From the IMG/VR virus record IMGVR_UViG_3300021182_000069, positions 1-22,826 of that record: 22,826 bases of DNA; one strand, 5' to 3'. The translations under genes and the position numbers were made by a program. Positions 16,124 to 20,978 of this stretch are shown in pieces; position 1 is the stretch's first letter; every line of letters begins with the position of its first letter. This DNA comes from a virus. The notes under the pieces were generated by a model. That model saw only the letters and a program-made list of their open reading frames with translations, searched no databases and was not told where the DNA came from.

Positions 16124-16151
16124 TCGCACAATTTACATGGCATAGAATGAG
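16124..16151 (+). promoter_or_regulatory. Promoter-like element P5
   Basis: TCGCACAATTTACAT, GGCA and TAGAATGAG, -10 (TAGAAT) at 16143-16148, with TTGCCT at 16119-16124. It leads into structured RNA B. Confidence 0.65.
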
Positions 16152-16248
16152 AAGGACATTAAACTACAACGTTTGAATGAACACTACCCGTTAACCACGG
16201 ATGCAGTTTGTTGATACCGAACGATTAGAAATGCTCTTCTTTAATTTT
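16149..16248 (+). ncRNA. Candidate structured RNA B with closing terminator stem
   Basis: GAGAAGGACATT (16149-16160) pairs with AATGCTCTTCTT (16230-16241): 11 of 12 positions pair, two as G-U. TAATTTT follows as U-tract. Inside lie three hairpins: GTTT-GAAT-GAAC (16171-16182), CCGT-TAACC-ACGG (about 16188-16200) and GTTTG-TTGATAC-CGAAC (16206-16222). A reading frame starting at 16201 passes through this RNA and the next promoter and has no ribosome-binding site. Function unknown; same layout as RNA A, D and F. Confidence 0.58.
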
Positions 16249-16253
16249 GCCTC

Positions 16254-16281
16254 TCGCAGGAATTACATGTCCTCTAATGAG
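16254..16281 (+). promoter_or_regulatory. Promoter-like element P6
   Basis: TCGCAGGAATTACAT, GTCC and TCTAATGAG, -10 (TCTAAT) at 16273-16278, TTGCCT at 16247-16252. It leads into structured RNA C and then the gene at 16390. Confidence 0.68.
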
Positions 16282-16376
16282 AGAGATGTTGTCAGAACCC
16301 CCACCGGTTCCCATAGCAAAAGATCCGCGCAAGCGAATCCGCATCCCCTCACCCTTTTTATTTGTCTCTCATTTTT
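16279..16376 (+). ncRNA. Candidate structured RNA C or leader with closing terminator stem
   Basis: GAGAGA (16279-16284) pairs with TCTCTC (16365-16370), followed by ATTTTT. Inside are GAACC-loop-GGTTC (16295-16310) and a hairpin at 16322-16339: GAT, C x A mismatch, CGC/GCG, loop GCAA (GNRA tetraloop). The latter shares the 'outer stem, 1x1 mismatch, 3-bp inner stem' plan of the RNAs at 20.6-20.9 kb. The gene at 16390 starts 13 bp after the U-tract with no other promoter, so the element may be either a free RNA or a terminator-type leader controlling that gene. Confidence 0.5.
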
Positions 16377-16389
16377 GAAAGGAGTAGTC

Positions 16390-16521
16390 ATGCCCTATCG
16401 TTATGTCGAGCCCAAGAAATATGGTTTTTGGCGTTTCATCTTTGACGTCTGCATGGTTTGCATTACATGTGGTTTTTGGCTCATTTGGATATTCGTCCGT
16501 GAGATGCGTCGACAGCGATGA
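16390..16521 (+). CDS. Small membrane protein (43 aa)
   Basis: Starts at the ATG at 16390 after GAAAGGAG (8 bp spacing). MPYRYVEPKKYGFWRFIF, then DVCMVCITCGFWLIWIFV and the basic end REMRRQR. One membrane segment at about 14-36, with three cysteines (VCMVCITCG) inside or next to it. A longer in-frame start at 16201 is rejected because it crosses promoter P6 and has no ribosome-binding site. It overlaps the next small gene by ATGA. Confidence 0.7.
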   Translation: MPYRYVEPKKYGFWRFIFDVCMVCITCGFWLIWIFVREMRRQR

Positions 16522-16640
16522 CATCAACTGAGTCCGTTCCATCAGGTCGTTGCTCATACTGCCACCATATTCGTGATCTCGTTAATGGAGTATTGCGAGT
16601 GCATACATATAGGTTCTGCAATTTGTCCTGGCTCCGATAA
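16518..16640 (+). CDS. Tiny putative zinc-finger protein (40 aa)
   Basis: ATG at 16518 overlaps the TGA of the upstream gene (ATGA); the frame ends at TAA 16638-16640. Sequence MTSTESVPSGRCSYCHHIRD, then LVNGVLRVHTYRFCNLSWLR. Cys12-x2-Cys15 (with His16, His17), His29 and Cys34 could form a small zinc site, as seen in many short phage proteins. The overlap and the Cys spacing are the only support. The 3' end also contains a possible hairpin (GGCT-CCGATA-AGCC, 16629-16642) spanning the stop. Confidence 0.55.
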   Translation: MTSTESVPSGRCSYCHHIRDLVNGVLRVHTYRFCNLSWLR

Positions 16641-16684
16641 GCCTCCTTTAGAGCCTCCGTTGAGAAATAAACAAGGAGCATAAT

Positions 16685-17458
16685 ATGTCCATAAGTTCGA
16701 TAGCCAAGCATGCCGAGAAACTCATCGCCGATAACTCTCCAGCGATTCTAACTATTGTTGCGGTCACAGGAACTCTGACAACTGCGTTCCTGACAGGTAA
16801 GGCGACATTCAAGGCCGCCGAGGTTATCGAACACGAGAAAGAACGACTGGCCATCTACAAGAATTCACGTCATATCGAGTTTAAGGATGAGTTTAAACTT
16901 GTGTGGAAACTTTATATTCCGTCGGCGGGTAGTTGTCTGATGACCATCGTGTGTGTAGTTGGGGCGAATCGCATCGGGTCACGTCGTGCTGCTGCCGTAG
17001 CGGCTGCGTTTTCTATATCTGAGAAGGCTATCGCCGAGTACAAAGACAAAGTAATTGAGCGAGTTGGTGATGTGAAAGAACAAAAGATACGCGATGAAAT
17101 TGCCCAAGATCATGTAGATCGAGATCCCGTAGGTGGGCGTGAGGTGATCATAACGGGGAATGGTGAGGTTCTCTGTTATGACCAGTTCTCCGGTCGTTAC
17201 TTCAAAAGTGCTTATGAGACTTTGAAGAAGGCTCAAAACGACATCAACTACAAACTCATCAGCGATGACTACGCATCTCTAAGCGATTTCTACGACAAGA
17301 TAGGACTCGCGCCGACCGCATATTCTGAAGAGGTTGGATGGAGAGTCGAGACTAAGTTGGAGTTGGAGTTCTCGGCATGCTTGTCCGAAGATCAGCGTCC
17401 CTGCATCTCGATAGGATTTCACATAGCCCCAGTGAGGGACTACTACCGAGTTAACTAA
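16685..17458 (+). CDS. DUF6353-like membrane protein, copy 1
   Basis: 257 residues, site CAAGGAGCAT before ATG. Two membrane segments: about 18-38 (SPAILTIVAVTGTLTTAFLT) and 74-95 (WKLYIPSAGSCLMTIVCVVG), separated by a charged stretch with HEKERL. The 'NSPAIL' motif, the GKATFKA helix and the later AIAEYKDKV and FKSAYETLKKAQ segments match a family of phage membrane proteins (DUF6353) with a C-terminal soluble domain. A paralogue starts at 22267. No promoter motif lies immediately upstream; it may be co-transcribed from P6. Role unknown. Confidence 0.75.
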   Translation: MSISSIAKHAEKLIADNSPAILTIVAVTGTLTTAFLTGKATFKAAEVIEHEKERLAIYKNSRHIEFKDEFKLVWKLYIPSAGSCLMTIVCVVGANRIGSRRAAAVAAAFSISEKAIAEYKDKVIERVGDVKEQKIRDEIAQDHVDRDPVGGREVIITGNGEVLCYDQFSGRYFKSAYETLKKAQNDINYKLISDDYASLSDFYDKIGLAPTAYSEEVGWRVETKLELEFSACLSEDQRPCISIGFHIAPVRDYYRVN

Positions 17459-17473
17459 AAAATAGAAGAGATA

Positions 17474-17872
17474 ATGAATCAACACGTTGAGAAGATTAAG
17501 AAACACTTGCAGGAGAACAAGACGGTTTATATTGCTGGGGCAGGATGTTTGGTTGTCGCAGGAATTACATTCCTTATAATGAGATCCAGTTCAGGATCAA
17601 CTATCCTCCGTGATTCGATCGTGGAGGCCCAGCGTGATTCGATCGTGCTGGGGAAGAACGCGACCCTGAACCAGGTCTCATATTTTGCATCAGAACGTCA
17701 AGGTCCTCCATCCTGGGTTGTTCGTTGTATCGAGACTGGAAACGTCTTTACATCGCAACGATCAGCGGCTTTTGCAATGGAGATTTCTGAGAGCAATATC
17801 TCACGGCAACTTAACGGTCTTAAGGATCAAGCCGACGGTTATCATTTTGAACGCCTATGCATGGCGGCGTAG
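17474..17872 (+). CDS. Membrane-anchored NUMOD1/HTH-like protein, paralogue 1
   Basis: 132 residues, AGAAGAG site before ATG. Basic helix MNQHVEKIKKHLQENK, membrane segment at 18-36, a linker with a duplicated RDSIV, and a C-terminal domain at 85-127 (CIETGNVFTSQRSAAFAM, then SESNISRQLNGLKDQADGYH). That domain follows the NUMOD1/IENR1 pattern ('G..F.S...AA...I..S.IS..LNG....GYHF'), a helix-turn-helix usually attached to homing endonucleases; no nuclease domain is present. The paralogue at 20202 has the same layout. Bases 17556-17583 contain an intact copy of the repeated promoter, coding for part of the membrane segment. Function: possibly DNA binding at the membrane (inference). Confidence 0.72.
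   Translation: MNQHVEKIKKHLQENKTVYIAGAGCLVVAGITFLIMRSSSGSTILRDSIVEAQRDSIVLGKNATLNQVSYFASERQGPPSWVVRCIETGNVFTSQRSAAFAMEISESNISRQLNGLKDQADGYHFERLCMAA
17556..17583 (+). promoter_or_regulatory. Promoter-like element P8 inside a coding sequence
   Basis: TCGCAGGAATTACAT, TCCT and TATAATGAG-type end (-10 TATAAT at 17575-17580), entirely within the gene at 17474-17872. It would start an RNA covering only the 3' two-thirds of that gene, including the HTH-like domain. Confidence 0.6.
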
Positions 17873-17877
17873 TCATC

Positions 17878-17906
17878 TCCGCAGAAATTACATCGCCTAT
17901 AATGAG
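17878..17906 (+). promoter_or_regulatory. Promoter-like element P9
   Basis: TCCGCAG, AAATTACAT, CGCC and TATAATGAG, -10 at 17898-17903. It lies in the gap right after the stop of the gene at 17474 and drives the gene at 17932. Confidence 0.78.
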
Positions 17907-17931
17907 CACCCCCACAAGAAAGGAAATTATC

Positions 17932-18189
17932 ATGGACGCCGAAAACGTTCCGACCACCACCGAACTCCCCGCCGTCAAACTGGCGTCAGAGCCGGTGAAG
18001 AAGAAGTTCTACCGCAACCCCAAGGTTGTCGGAGGCATCGTCGCTGGCTTCATTGCCGCAGGCGTAGCCGTCGCCATCACTGGAATGCGAAAGAGCTCTG
18101 AACCCGACTCCGGCACCGACACCATCGGCGAGGACGACGTGGTCGTCGAGACCTTCGACGAGTCCAGCGAGACACCACCCCTCGACTGA
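17932..18189 (+). CDS. Small membrane protein (85 aa)
   Basis: Starts at the ATG at 17932, after AAGAAAGGAAA and promoter P9. An ATG at 17857 in the same frame lies upstream of the promoter and is not used. Layout: a Pro/Thr-rich N-terminus, basic KKKFYRNPK, one membrane segment at 32-50 (VVGGIVAGFIAAGVAVAI), and an acidic C-terminus (GEDDVVVETFDESSE). Its codons are more GC-rich than those of its neighbours, which may mark a separate origin. A terminator follows. Confidence 0.75.
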   Translation: MDAENVPTTTELPAVKLASEPVKKKFYRNPKVVGGIVAGFIAAGVAVAITGMRKSSEPDSGTDTIGEDDVVVETFDESSETPPLD

Positions 18190-18202
18190 GGACTCAAGGA
18201 GG

Positions 18203-18229
18203 AAGAACCCCTAACACGGGTTCTTTCTC
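18203..18229 (+). terminator. Intrinsic terminator
   Basis: AAGAACCC (18203-18210) pairs with GGGTTCTT (18218-18225), 7-nt loop, followed by a pyrimidine-rich TTCTCTTTG run. It ends the P9 transcript. Confidence 0.82.
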
Positions 18230-18246
18230 TTTGTCTTACCATATTT

Positions 18247-18259
18247 GAAACCCTACGAA
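18247..18259 (+). promoter_or_regulatory. Conserved leader box GAAACCCTACGAA
   Basis: The same 13 bases occur at 20955-20967. In both places the box ends 11 bp before the ATG (18271 and 20979) and follows a terminator. Shortened forms (CCCTACGAA) occur at 15643 and, with one insertion, at 15030. It overlaps the Shine-Dalgarno region and may be a translation or processing signal. Confidence 0.5.
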
Positions 18260-18270
18260 GGAGTATTATC

Positions 18271-18585
18271 ATGTCTGACACAGTACCGATCCCTGTTAAC
18301 TATGGAAATAAATATACATCTTACAAAGAAAGGGAACGACGTAGGATTCAGAGAGAAAACAAACAGAATCTCTTTGTTAGGTTTTACTTAAAGCCGAGTT
18401 TGGTCCTAGTTGGTAGTGTTATGGGTATTGCCACGATTACTGTCTTGGTCAAGAAGAACCAGAAACTGAACAAGGATCTCAACGTAGCCCTCGGAGGTTA
18501 CCTGACCCTTGCCAACGAACTCGCTATCGAGCACGGCTATACCCTTGGGGATTTCCTCAACAAACTTGAAAAGGCTGGATCATGA
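18271..18585 (+). CDS. Membrane protein with basic N-terminus (104 aa)
   Basis: ATG after CGAAGGAG. A highly charged N-terminal region (KERERRRIQRENKQN), one membrane segment at 42-60 (PSLVLVGSVMGIATITVLV), and an amphipathic C-terminal part (LANELAIEHGYTLGDFLNKL). No promoter motif lies between the terminator at 18203-18229 and this gene. Read-through or an unrecognised promoter must supply the RNA. It is first in a run of overlapping genes to 20005. Function unknown. Confidence 0.72.
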   Translation: MSDTVPIPVNYGNKYTSYKERERRRIQRENKQNLFVRFYLKPSLVLVGSVMGIATITVLVKKNQKLNKDLNVALGGYLTLANELAIEHGYTLGDFLNKLEKAGS

Positions 18586-18872
18586 ACGGATTCGATCCTA
18601 TATCGGCATACCCGGCATACGATGGTATGACTCCAATGTCCTCTGAGGAGCATCGTATTCAGATGGATGCCATATCAAATCTTATCGCAGACATGGGTAT
18701 TCAGCATGCTACACCAGAAGAAACACTCCGTGTAGTGCGGCACTTTATGGTTGTCGCTGATGCTGAGAAGCATAACCTAGACTGGAAACAGTCGGCTGTT
18801 GACCATGGGATTGCCCAACTCAAGACAAAATATGAAGGAACCTCAAATGACGGATCACAACGATCCAAATAA
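18582..18872 (+). CDS. Unknown soluble protein (96 aa)
   Basis: ATG overlaps the upstream stop (ATGA). N-terminus MNGFDPISAYPAYDGMTPMS, then helices (EHRIQMDAISNLIADMG, PEETLRVVRHFMVVADAEKH). No membrane helix. The C-terminal 26 bp overlap the next small gene. No family recognised. Confidence 0.68.
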   Translation: MNGFDPISAYPAYDGMTPMSSEEHRIQMDAISNLIADMGIQHATPEETLRVVRHFMVVADAEKHNLDWKQSAVDHGIAQLKTKYEGTSNDGSQRSK

Positions 18873-18975
18873 GAGACGGGTTCAACAAGAAACTCGTCGA
18901 CGTGCAAAAGAGCAGGGCATCAAATATACTAAAGCGCTTCGACAAGTCCTGAAAGAGATTGAGGAAAAACCGTGA
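18847..18975 (+). CDS. Small basic protein (42 aa)
   Basis: ATG at 18847 with GAAGGAACC 6 bp upstream, ending at TGA 18973-18975. Sequence MTDHNDPNKRRVQQETRRRA, then KEQGIKYTKALRQVLKEIEE and KP. A single charged helix is likely. It overlaps both neighbours (26 bp with the upstream gene; GTGA with the next), which supports true translation. Function unknown. Confidence 0.62.
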   Translation: MTDHNDPNKRRVQQETRRRAKEQGIKYTKALRQVLKEIEEKP

Positions 18976-19418
18976 ATATAAGTAAAATCGCTGCTAAGGA
19001 TGCAGCCGAATGGGCACGTGCTGAGATGTTCTTCGGAGAAGGCGCTGGTACTCGACGGAAGTTGCTTGAGGCTGAGATCGCCCACAAAGTTGAGAACCTT
19101 TCTGACTATAACGAACTGTTCAAGAAGGCTTACTCCAAGCAGAATATGGCAGATCATGCCGCTAAGGCCGCCAAAGAACGCAAACATATTGACCGAATGG
19201 CCAAGGTTAGTAAGAACGCACGGGCTCTTGTTCACGGAGATCGACGTGGTCTTTCAACCGGTGTCTTCGTCATAGTCGCTATCGGATACGTCGCTCACCA
19301 GACCGGTTACGACAAAGTGGCTCTCGAAGAGGGAAAGAAGCAGTACCACAAGATCAAGACAAGGTTCGATATCTGGAAACTCAAGCGTGACATCGATAAA
19401 CAATACAGGCCGAAGTGA
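18972..19418 (+). CDS. Helical protein with one possible membrane segment (148 aa)
   Basis: GTG start at 18972 overlapping the upstream TGA (GTGA), continuing NISKIAAKDAAEWARAEMFF. A long helical, Lys/Ala-rich region (residues 28-85), one moderately hydrophobic segment at 95-109 (STGVFVIVAIGYVAH), and a basic C-terminus (KTRFDIWKLKRDIDKQYRPK). The frame is well supported by tight overlap and by codon quality. Not recognised. Confidence 0.68.
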   Translation: MNISKIAAKDAAEWARAEMFFGEGAGTRRKLLEAEIAHKVENLSDYNELFKKAYSKQNMADHAAKAAKERKHIDRMAKVSKNARALVHGDRRGLSTGVFVIVAIGYVAHQTGYDKVALEEGKKQYHKIKTRFDIWKLKRDIDKQYRPK

Positions 19419-19432
19419 AAGGGGAATAACAC

Positions 19433-20005
19433 ATGATCAAAGAGACAATTACGTACAAAACGCCTGACGGAGATAAACTGACCGAGGACTTCTACTTCAA
19501 CTTTGACAAGGTTGAGATCATCGATCTGCAGGTCCAGGACAAACGCGGTCTTCAAGCAGTTCTGGAGGCTATTCAAGCAGCAAAGGATACGAAGGCCGCC
19601 TTTGACTTTATCAAGGACACAATTCTCCTGGCTTACTGCGAAAGGGCTCCCGACGGTAAGGGCGTCAAGAAAACTCAGGAACTTCGTGACTCGTTTCGAG
19701 GAAAAGAAGCATTCGTCAATCTCGTGTTCGAGTTTCTGGAAGACCCAACGGCTGGCGCAAAGTTCTTCGACAGTCTTGTTCCTGAATGGATGAAGAAAGA
19801 ATTTGAGGAAACCGCGAAAAAGGTTGAAGGTATGGATCTGACTATGCCGTCGATCTCGGGAACAGACGCGCCAGTTCGTCCTCCAACAAGGGATCATCAG
19901 CAAAAGAAAGTTGTCGAGAAGGTGGTTGAACTTCCTAGAGAGAAGACTGCCTCTGAACTTGAGGCTGAGATTGCTGCACTGAAGGCTCAACTCGAACGAA
20001 AGTAG
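19433..20005 (+). CDS. Probable second tail assembly chaperone-like protein
   Basis: 190 residues, GAAAGGGG site. The first 125 residues follow a siphophage tail assembly chaperone family: ETITYKTPDGDKLTEDFYFN, then FDKVEIIDLQV, VLEAIQAAKDTKAAFDFIKD, ILLAYCERAPDGKGVKKTQE, LRDSFRGKEAFVNLVFEFL and AKFFDSLVP. The C-terminus differs: a Pro-rich linker and a coiled coil (ASELEAEIAALKAQLERK). The gene is about 12 kb from the tape measure, among small membrane protein genes, and the window already has a chaperone at 1851. It may be a relocated or repurposed chaperone, or the family may have a wider function. The call rests on sequence pattern only. Confidence 0.5.
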   Translation: MIKETITYKTPDGDKLTEDFYFNFDKVEIIDLQVQDKRGLQAVLEAIQAAKDTKAAFDFIKDTILLAYCERAPDGKGVKKTQELRDSFRGKEAFVNLVFEFLEDPTAGAKFFDSLVPEWMKKEFEETAKKVEGMDLTMPSISGTDAPVRPPTRDHQQKKVVEKVVELPREKTASELEAEIAALKAQLERK

Positions 20006-20128
20006 TAAGATTCTGTGAAGGTGGGAACCAGCACAGGGTCCTTTCGTAGGGGTTCAGCCCTATTCCGGATGCTAGGTTTATAAACGACAGCCGAGGGCAT
20101 CTCATCCATGCCGAAACATGTGCCCGTC
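20006..20128 (+). other. Intergenic stretch with several possible hairpins
   Basis: 123 bp without a credible gene. Possible stems: CTGTG/CACAG (about 20012-20036), TAGGG-GTTCAG-CCCTA (20047-20062), the palindrome GTTTATAAAC, and GGCAT-CTCATCC-ATGCC (about 20096-20112). It lacks the repeated promoter at its start and a U-tract at its end. It could be a 3' untranslated structure of the upstream operon. A tRNA was considered and not supported. Confidence 0.3.
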
Positions 20129-20156
20129 TCGCAGAAAAAACATCGCCTATAATGAG
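20129..20156 (+). promoter_or_regulatory. Promoter-like element P10
   Basis: TCGCAGAAAAAACAT, CGCC and TATAATGAG, -10 at 20148-20153. It drives the gene at 20202. Confidence 0.78.
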
Positions 20157-20201
20157 ACCCCCACGGGTTTTATATTTCGAATTCCTATGAAAGAAAAGTC
20201 G

Positions 20202-20597
20202 ATGAATACTAAAGTTGAGAAAATCAAGAACCACTTCAAAGAGAACAAGAAACTCTACATTGGACTAGGAATTGGCGCTGTTGTTGGTGTCGCCGGTACT
20301 ATTATCTTCAAGAAAAACGACGGAAATCAAGCGATCGTGGATTCATTCAAACTTGTCAATTGGAAATCTCCGCATACGTCTCAATTGATACAAGTCGCAA
20401 TTCCTCGACGAGGGAACTCTGGAAATGCGATTCAGTGTGATCAAACCGGGACTATATTTCCGAGTCAGAACCTCGCGGCGAAAGAAATGGACTTAAATGC
20501 TGGAAATCTTTCGCAGCAACTGAATGGAAAAATTCCGTCTGTAAATGGCTTTACTTTTACAAAACTTACCGAAAGCGGTGATCCCATCGCAGAATAA
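20202..20597 (+). CDS. Membrane-anchored NUMOD1/HTH-like protein, paralogue 2
   Basis: 131 residues from the ATG at 20202. This start aligns with its paralogue at 17474 (MNTKVEKIKNHFKENK against MNQHVEKIKKHLQENK). An in-frame ATG at 20187 would add five residues; a start at 20118 precedes promoter P10. Membrane segment at 19-36 (YIGLGIGAVVGVAGTIIF), variable linker, then a C-terminal domain at 79-121 (CDQTGTIFPSQNLAAKEM, DLNAGNLSQQLNGK, NGFTFTKL) of the NUMOD1/IENR1 helix-turn-helix pattern. The last codons overlap promoter P11. No nuclease motif. Confidence 0.72.
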   Translation: MNTKVEKIKNHFKENKKLYIGLGIGAVVGVAGTIIFKKNDGNQAIVDSFKLVNWKSPHTSQLIQVAIPRRGNSGNAIQCDQTGTIFPSQNLAAKEMDLNAGNLSQQLNGKIPSVNGFTFTKLTESGDPIAE

Positions 20598-20614
20598 ACA
20601 TAGCCTATAATGAG
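20587..20614 (+). promoter_or_regulatory. Promoter-like element P11
   Basis: TCGCAGAATAAACAT, AGCC and TATAATGAG, -10 at 20606-20611. Its first bases are the last codons of the gene at 20202. It leads into structured RNA D. Confidence 0.78.
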
Positions 20615-20718
20615 AATCCTCTGGGTCAGTCATTGCGACAGGCTTGATTGGCGTCAGTCATTGCGACGGACCCCATCTTACCCATCATTGTGATGAGTAA
20701 TCAGAGGGTTCTCATTTT
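20612..20718 (+). ncRNA. Three-hairpin structured RNA D (AUUGY loops)
   Basis: The closing stem GAGAATCCTCTG (20612-20623) with CAGAGGGTTCTC (20702-20713) has 12 pairs, one G-U, and is followed by ATTTT. Inside are three tandem hairpins, 27-28 nt apart, with cores GTCATTGCGAC (20629-20639 and 20657-20667) and ATCATTGTGAT (20684-20694). The third core differs from the others by changes on both sides of the stem (G-C to A-U), so pairing is kept. Each core is flanked by a short outer stem with different sequence in each unit. P11 gives the promoter. No reading frame is apparent. A four-way junction fold is predicted; function unknown. Confidence 0.78.
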
Positions 20719-20721
20719 AGG

Positions 20722-20815
20722 ATTAGTGTTTGGATCCGCCGATAAGGCAGATCTGCAGGCCCGCCGATAAGGTAGACTTGCTTGGCCCGCCGATAAGGTA
20801 GACCAACAAACTACA
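20722..20815 (+). ncRNA. Three-hairpin structured RNA E (GAUAA loops)
   Basis: Three tandem hairpins, 25-26 nt apart: GATC, C x A, GCC-GATAA-GGC, GATC (20733-20753); GCAGGCC, C x A, GCC-GATAA-GGT, GACTTGC (20755-20781); TTGGCC, C x A, GCC-GATAA-GGT, GACCAA (20782-20806). Outer stems differ but stay paired. A weak closing stem GTTTG/CAAAC (20728-20732 with 20807-20811) may join them. There is no separate promoter or U-tract: the 3' side runs into P12. It may be transcribed by read-through from P11, or be part of a longer nine-hairpin RNA. Confidence 0.68.
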
Positions 20816-20829
20816 TGTCCTATAATGAG
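20802..20829 (+). promoter_or_regulatory. Promoter-like element P12
   Basis: CCAACAAACTACAT, GTCC and TATAATGAG, -10 at 20821-20826. The upstream half (TCGCAG in other copies) is replaced by the end of RNA E, while TACAT and CC-TATAATGAG are kept. It leads into structured RNA F. Confidence 0.68.
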
Positions 20830-20940
20830 AACCCAGTATCTGGATCACCGTTATGCGGAGATCTGAATGGTCACCGTTATGCGGAGACCGTCTTGGCCAC
20901 CGTTATGCGGAGACCAACAGATACTGGGTTCTCATTTTTC
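20827..20940 (+). ncRNA. Three-hairpin structured RNA F (UUAUG loops)
   Basis: The closing stem GAGAACCCAGTATCTG (20827-20842) pairs perfectly over 16 bp with 20918-20933, followed by ATTTTTC. Three tandem hairpins at 26-nt spacing: GATC, A x A, CCG-TTATG-CGG, GATC (20843-20863); GGTC ... GACC (20869-20889); TTGGCC ... GACCAA (20893-20917). The core is identical in all three, the outer stems change and, apart from one C x A mismatch in the third, stay paired. P12 precedes it. The gene at 20979 follows with the leader box but no new promoter, so RNA F could also be a terminator leader for it. Not a family I recognise. Confidence 0.8.
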
Positions 20941-20954
20941 TGCCTCTAAATTTC

Positions 20955-20967
20955 GAAACCCTACGAA
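20955..20967 (+). promoter_or_regulatory. Conserved leader box GAAACCCTACGAA, copy 2
   Basis: Identical to the box at 18247-18259 and at the same distance (11 bp between box and ATG) from its gene. It lies 15 bp after the U-tract of RNA F. Confidence 0.5.
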
Positions 20968-20978
20968 AAGGAAATGCC

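Noticed and set aside
16201-16521. A 106-residue frame in phase with the 43-residue membrane protein
   Set aside because: It spans RNA B's 3' end, promoter P6 and RNA C, and has no ribosome-binding site; the start at 16390 has a good one.
20006-20080. Possible tRNA (GGTTCAG next to a stem)
   Set aside because: No 7-bp acceptor stem, anticodon arm or regular T-loop could be fitted.
20612-20940. CRISPR-like array
   Set aside because: Repeats are short hairpin cores with paired flanks and no unique spacers of usual length; three different repeat types occur; no cas gene is present.
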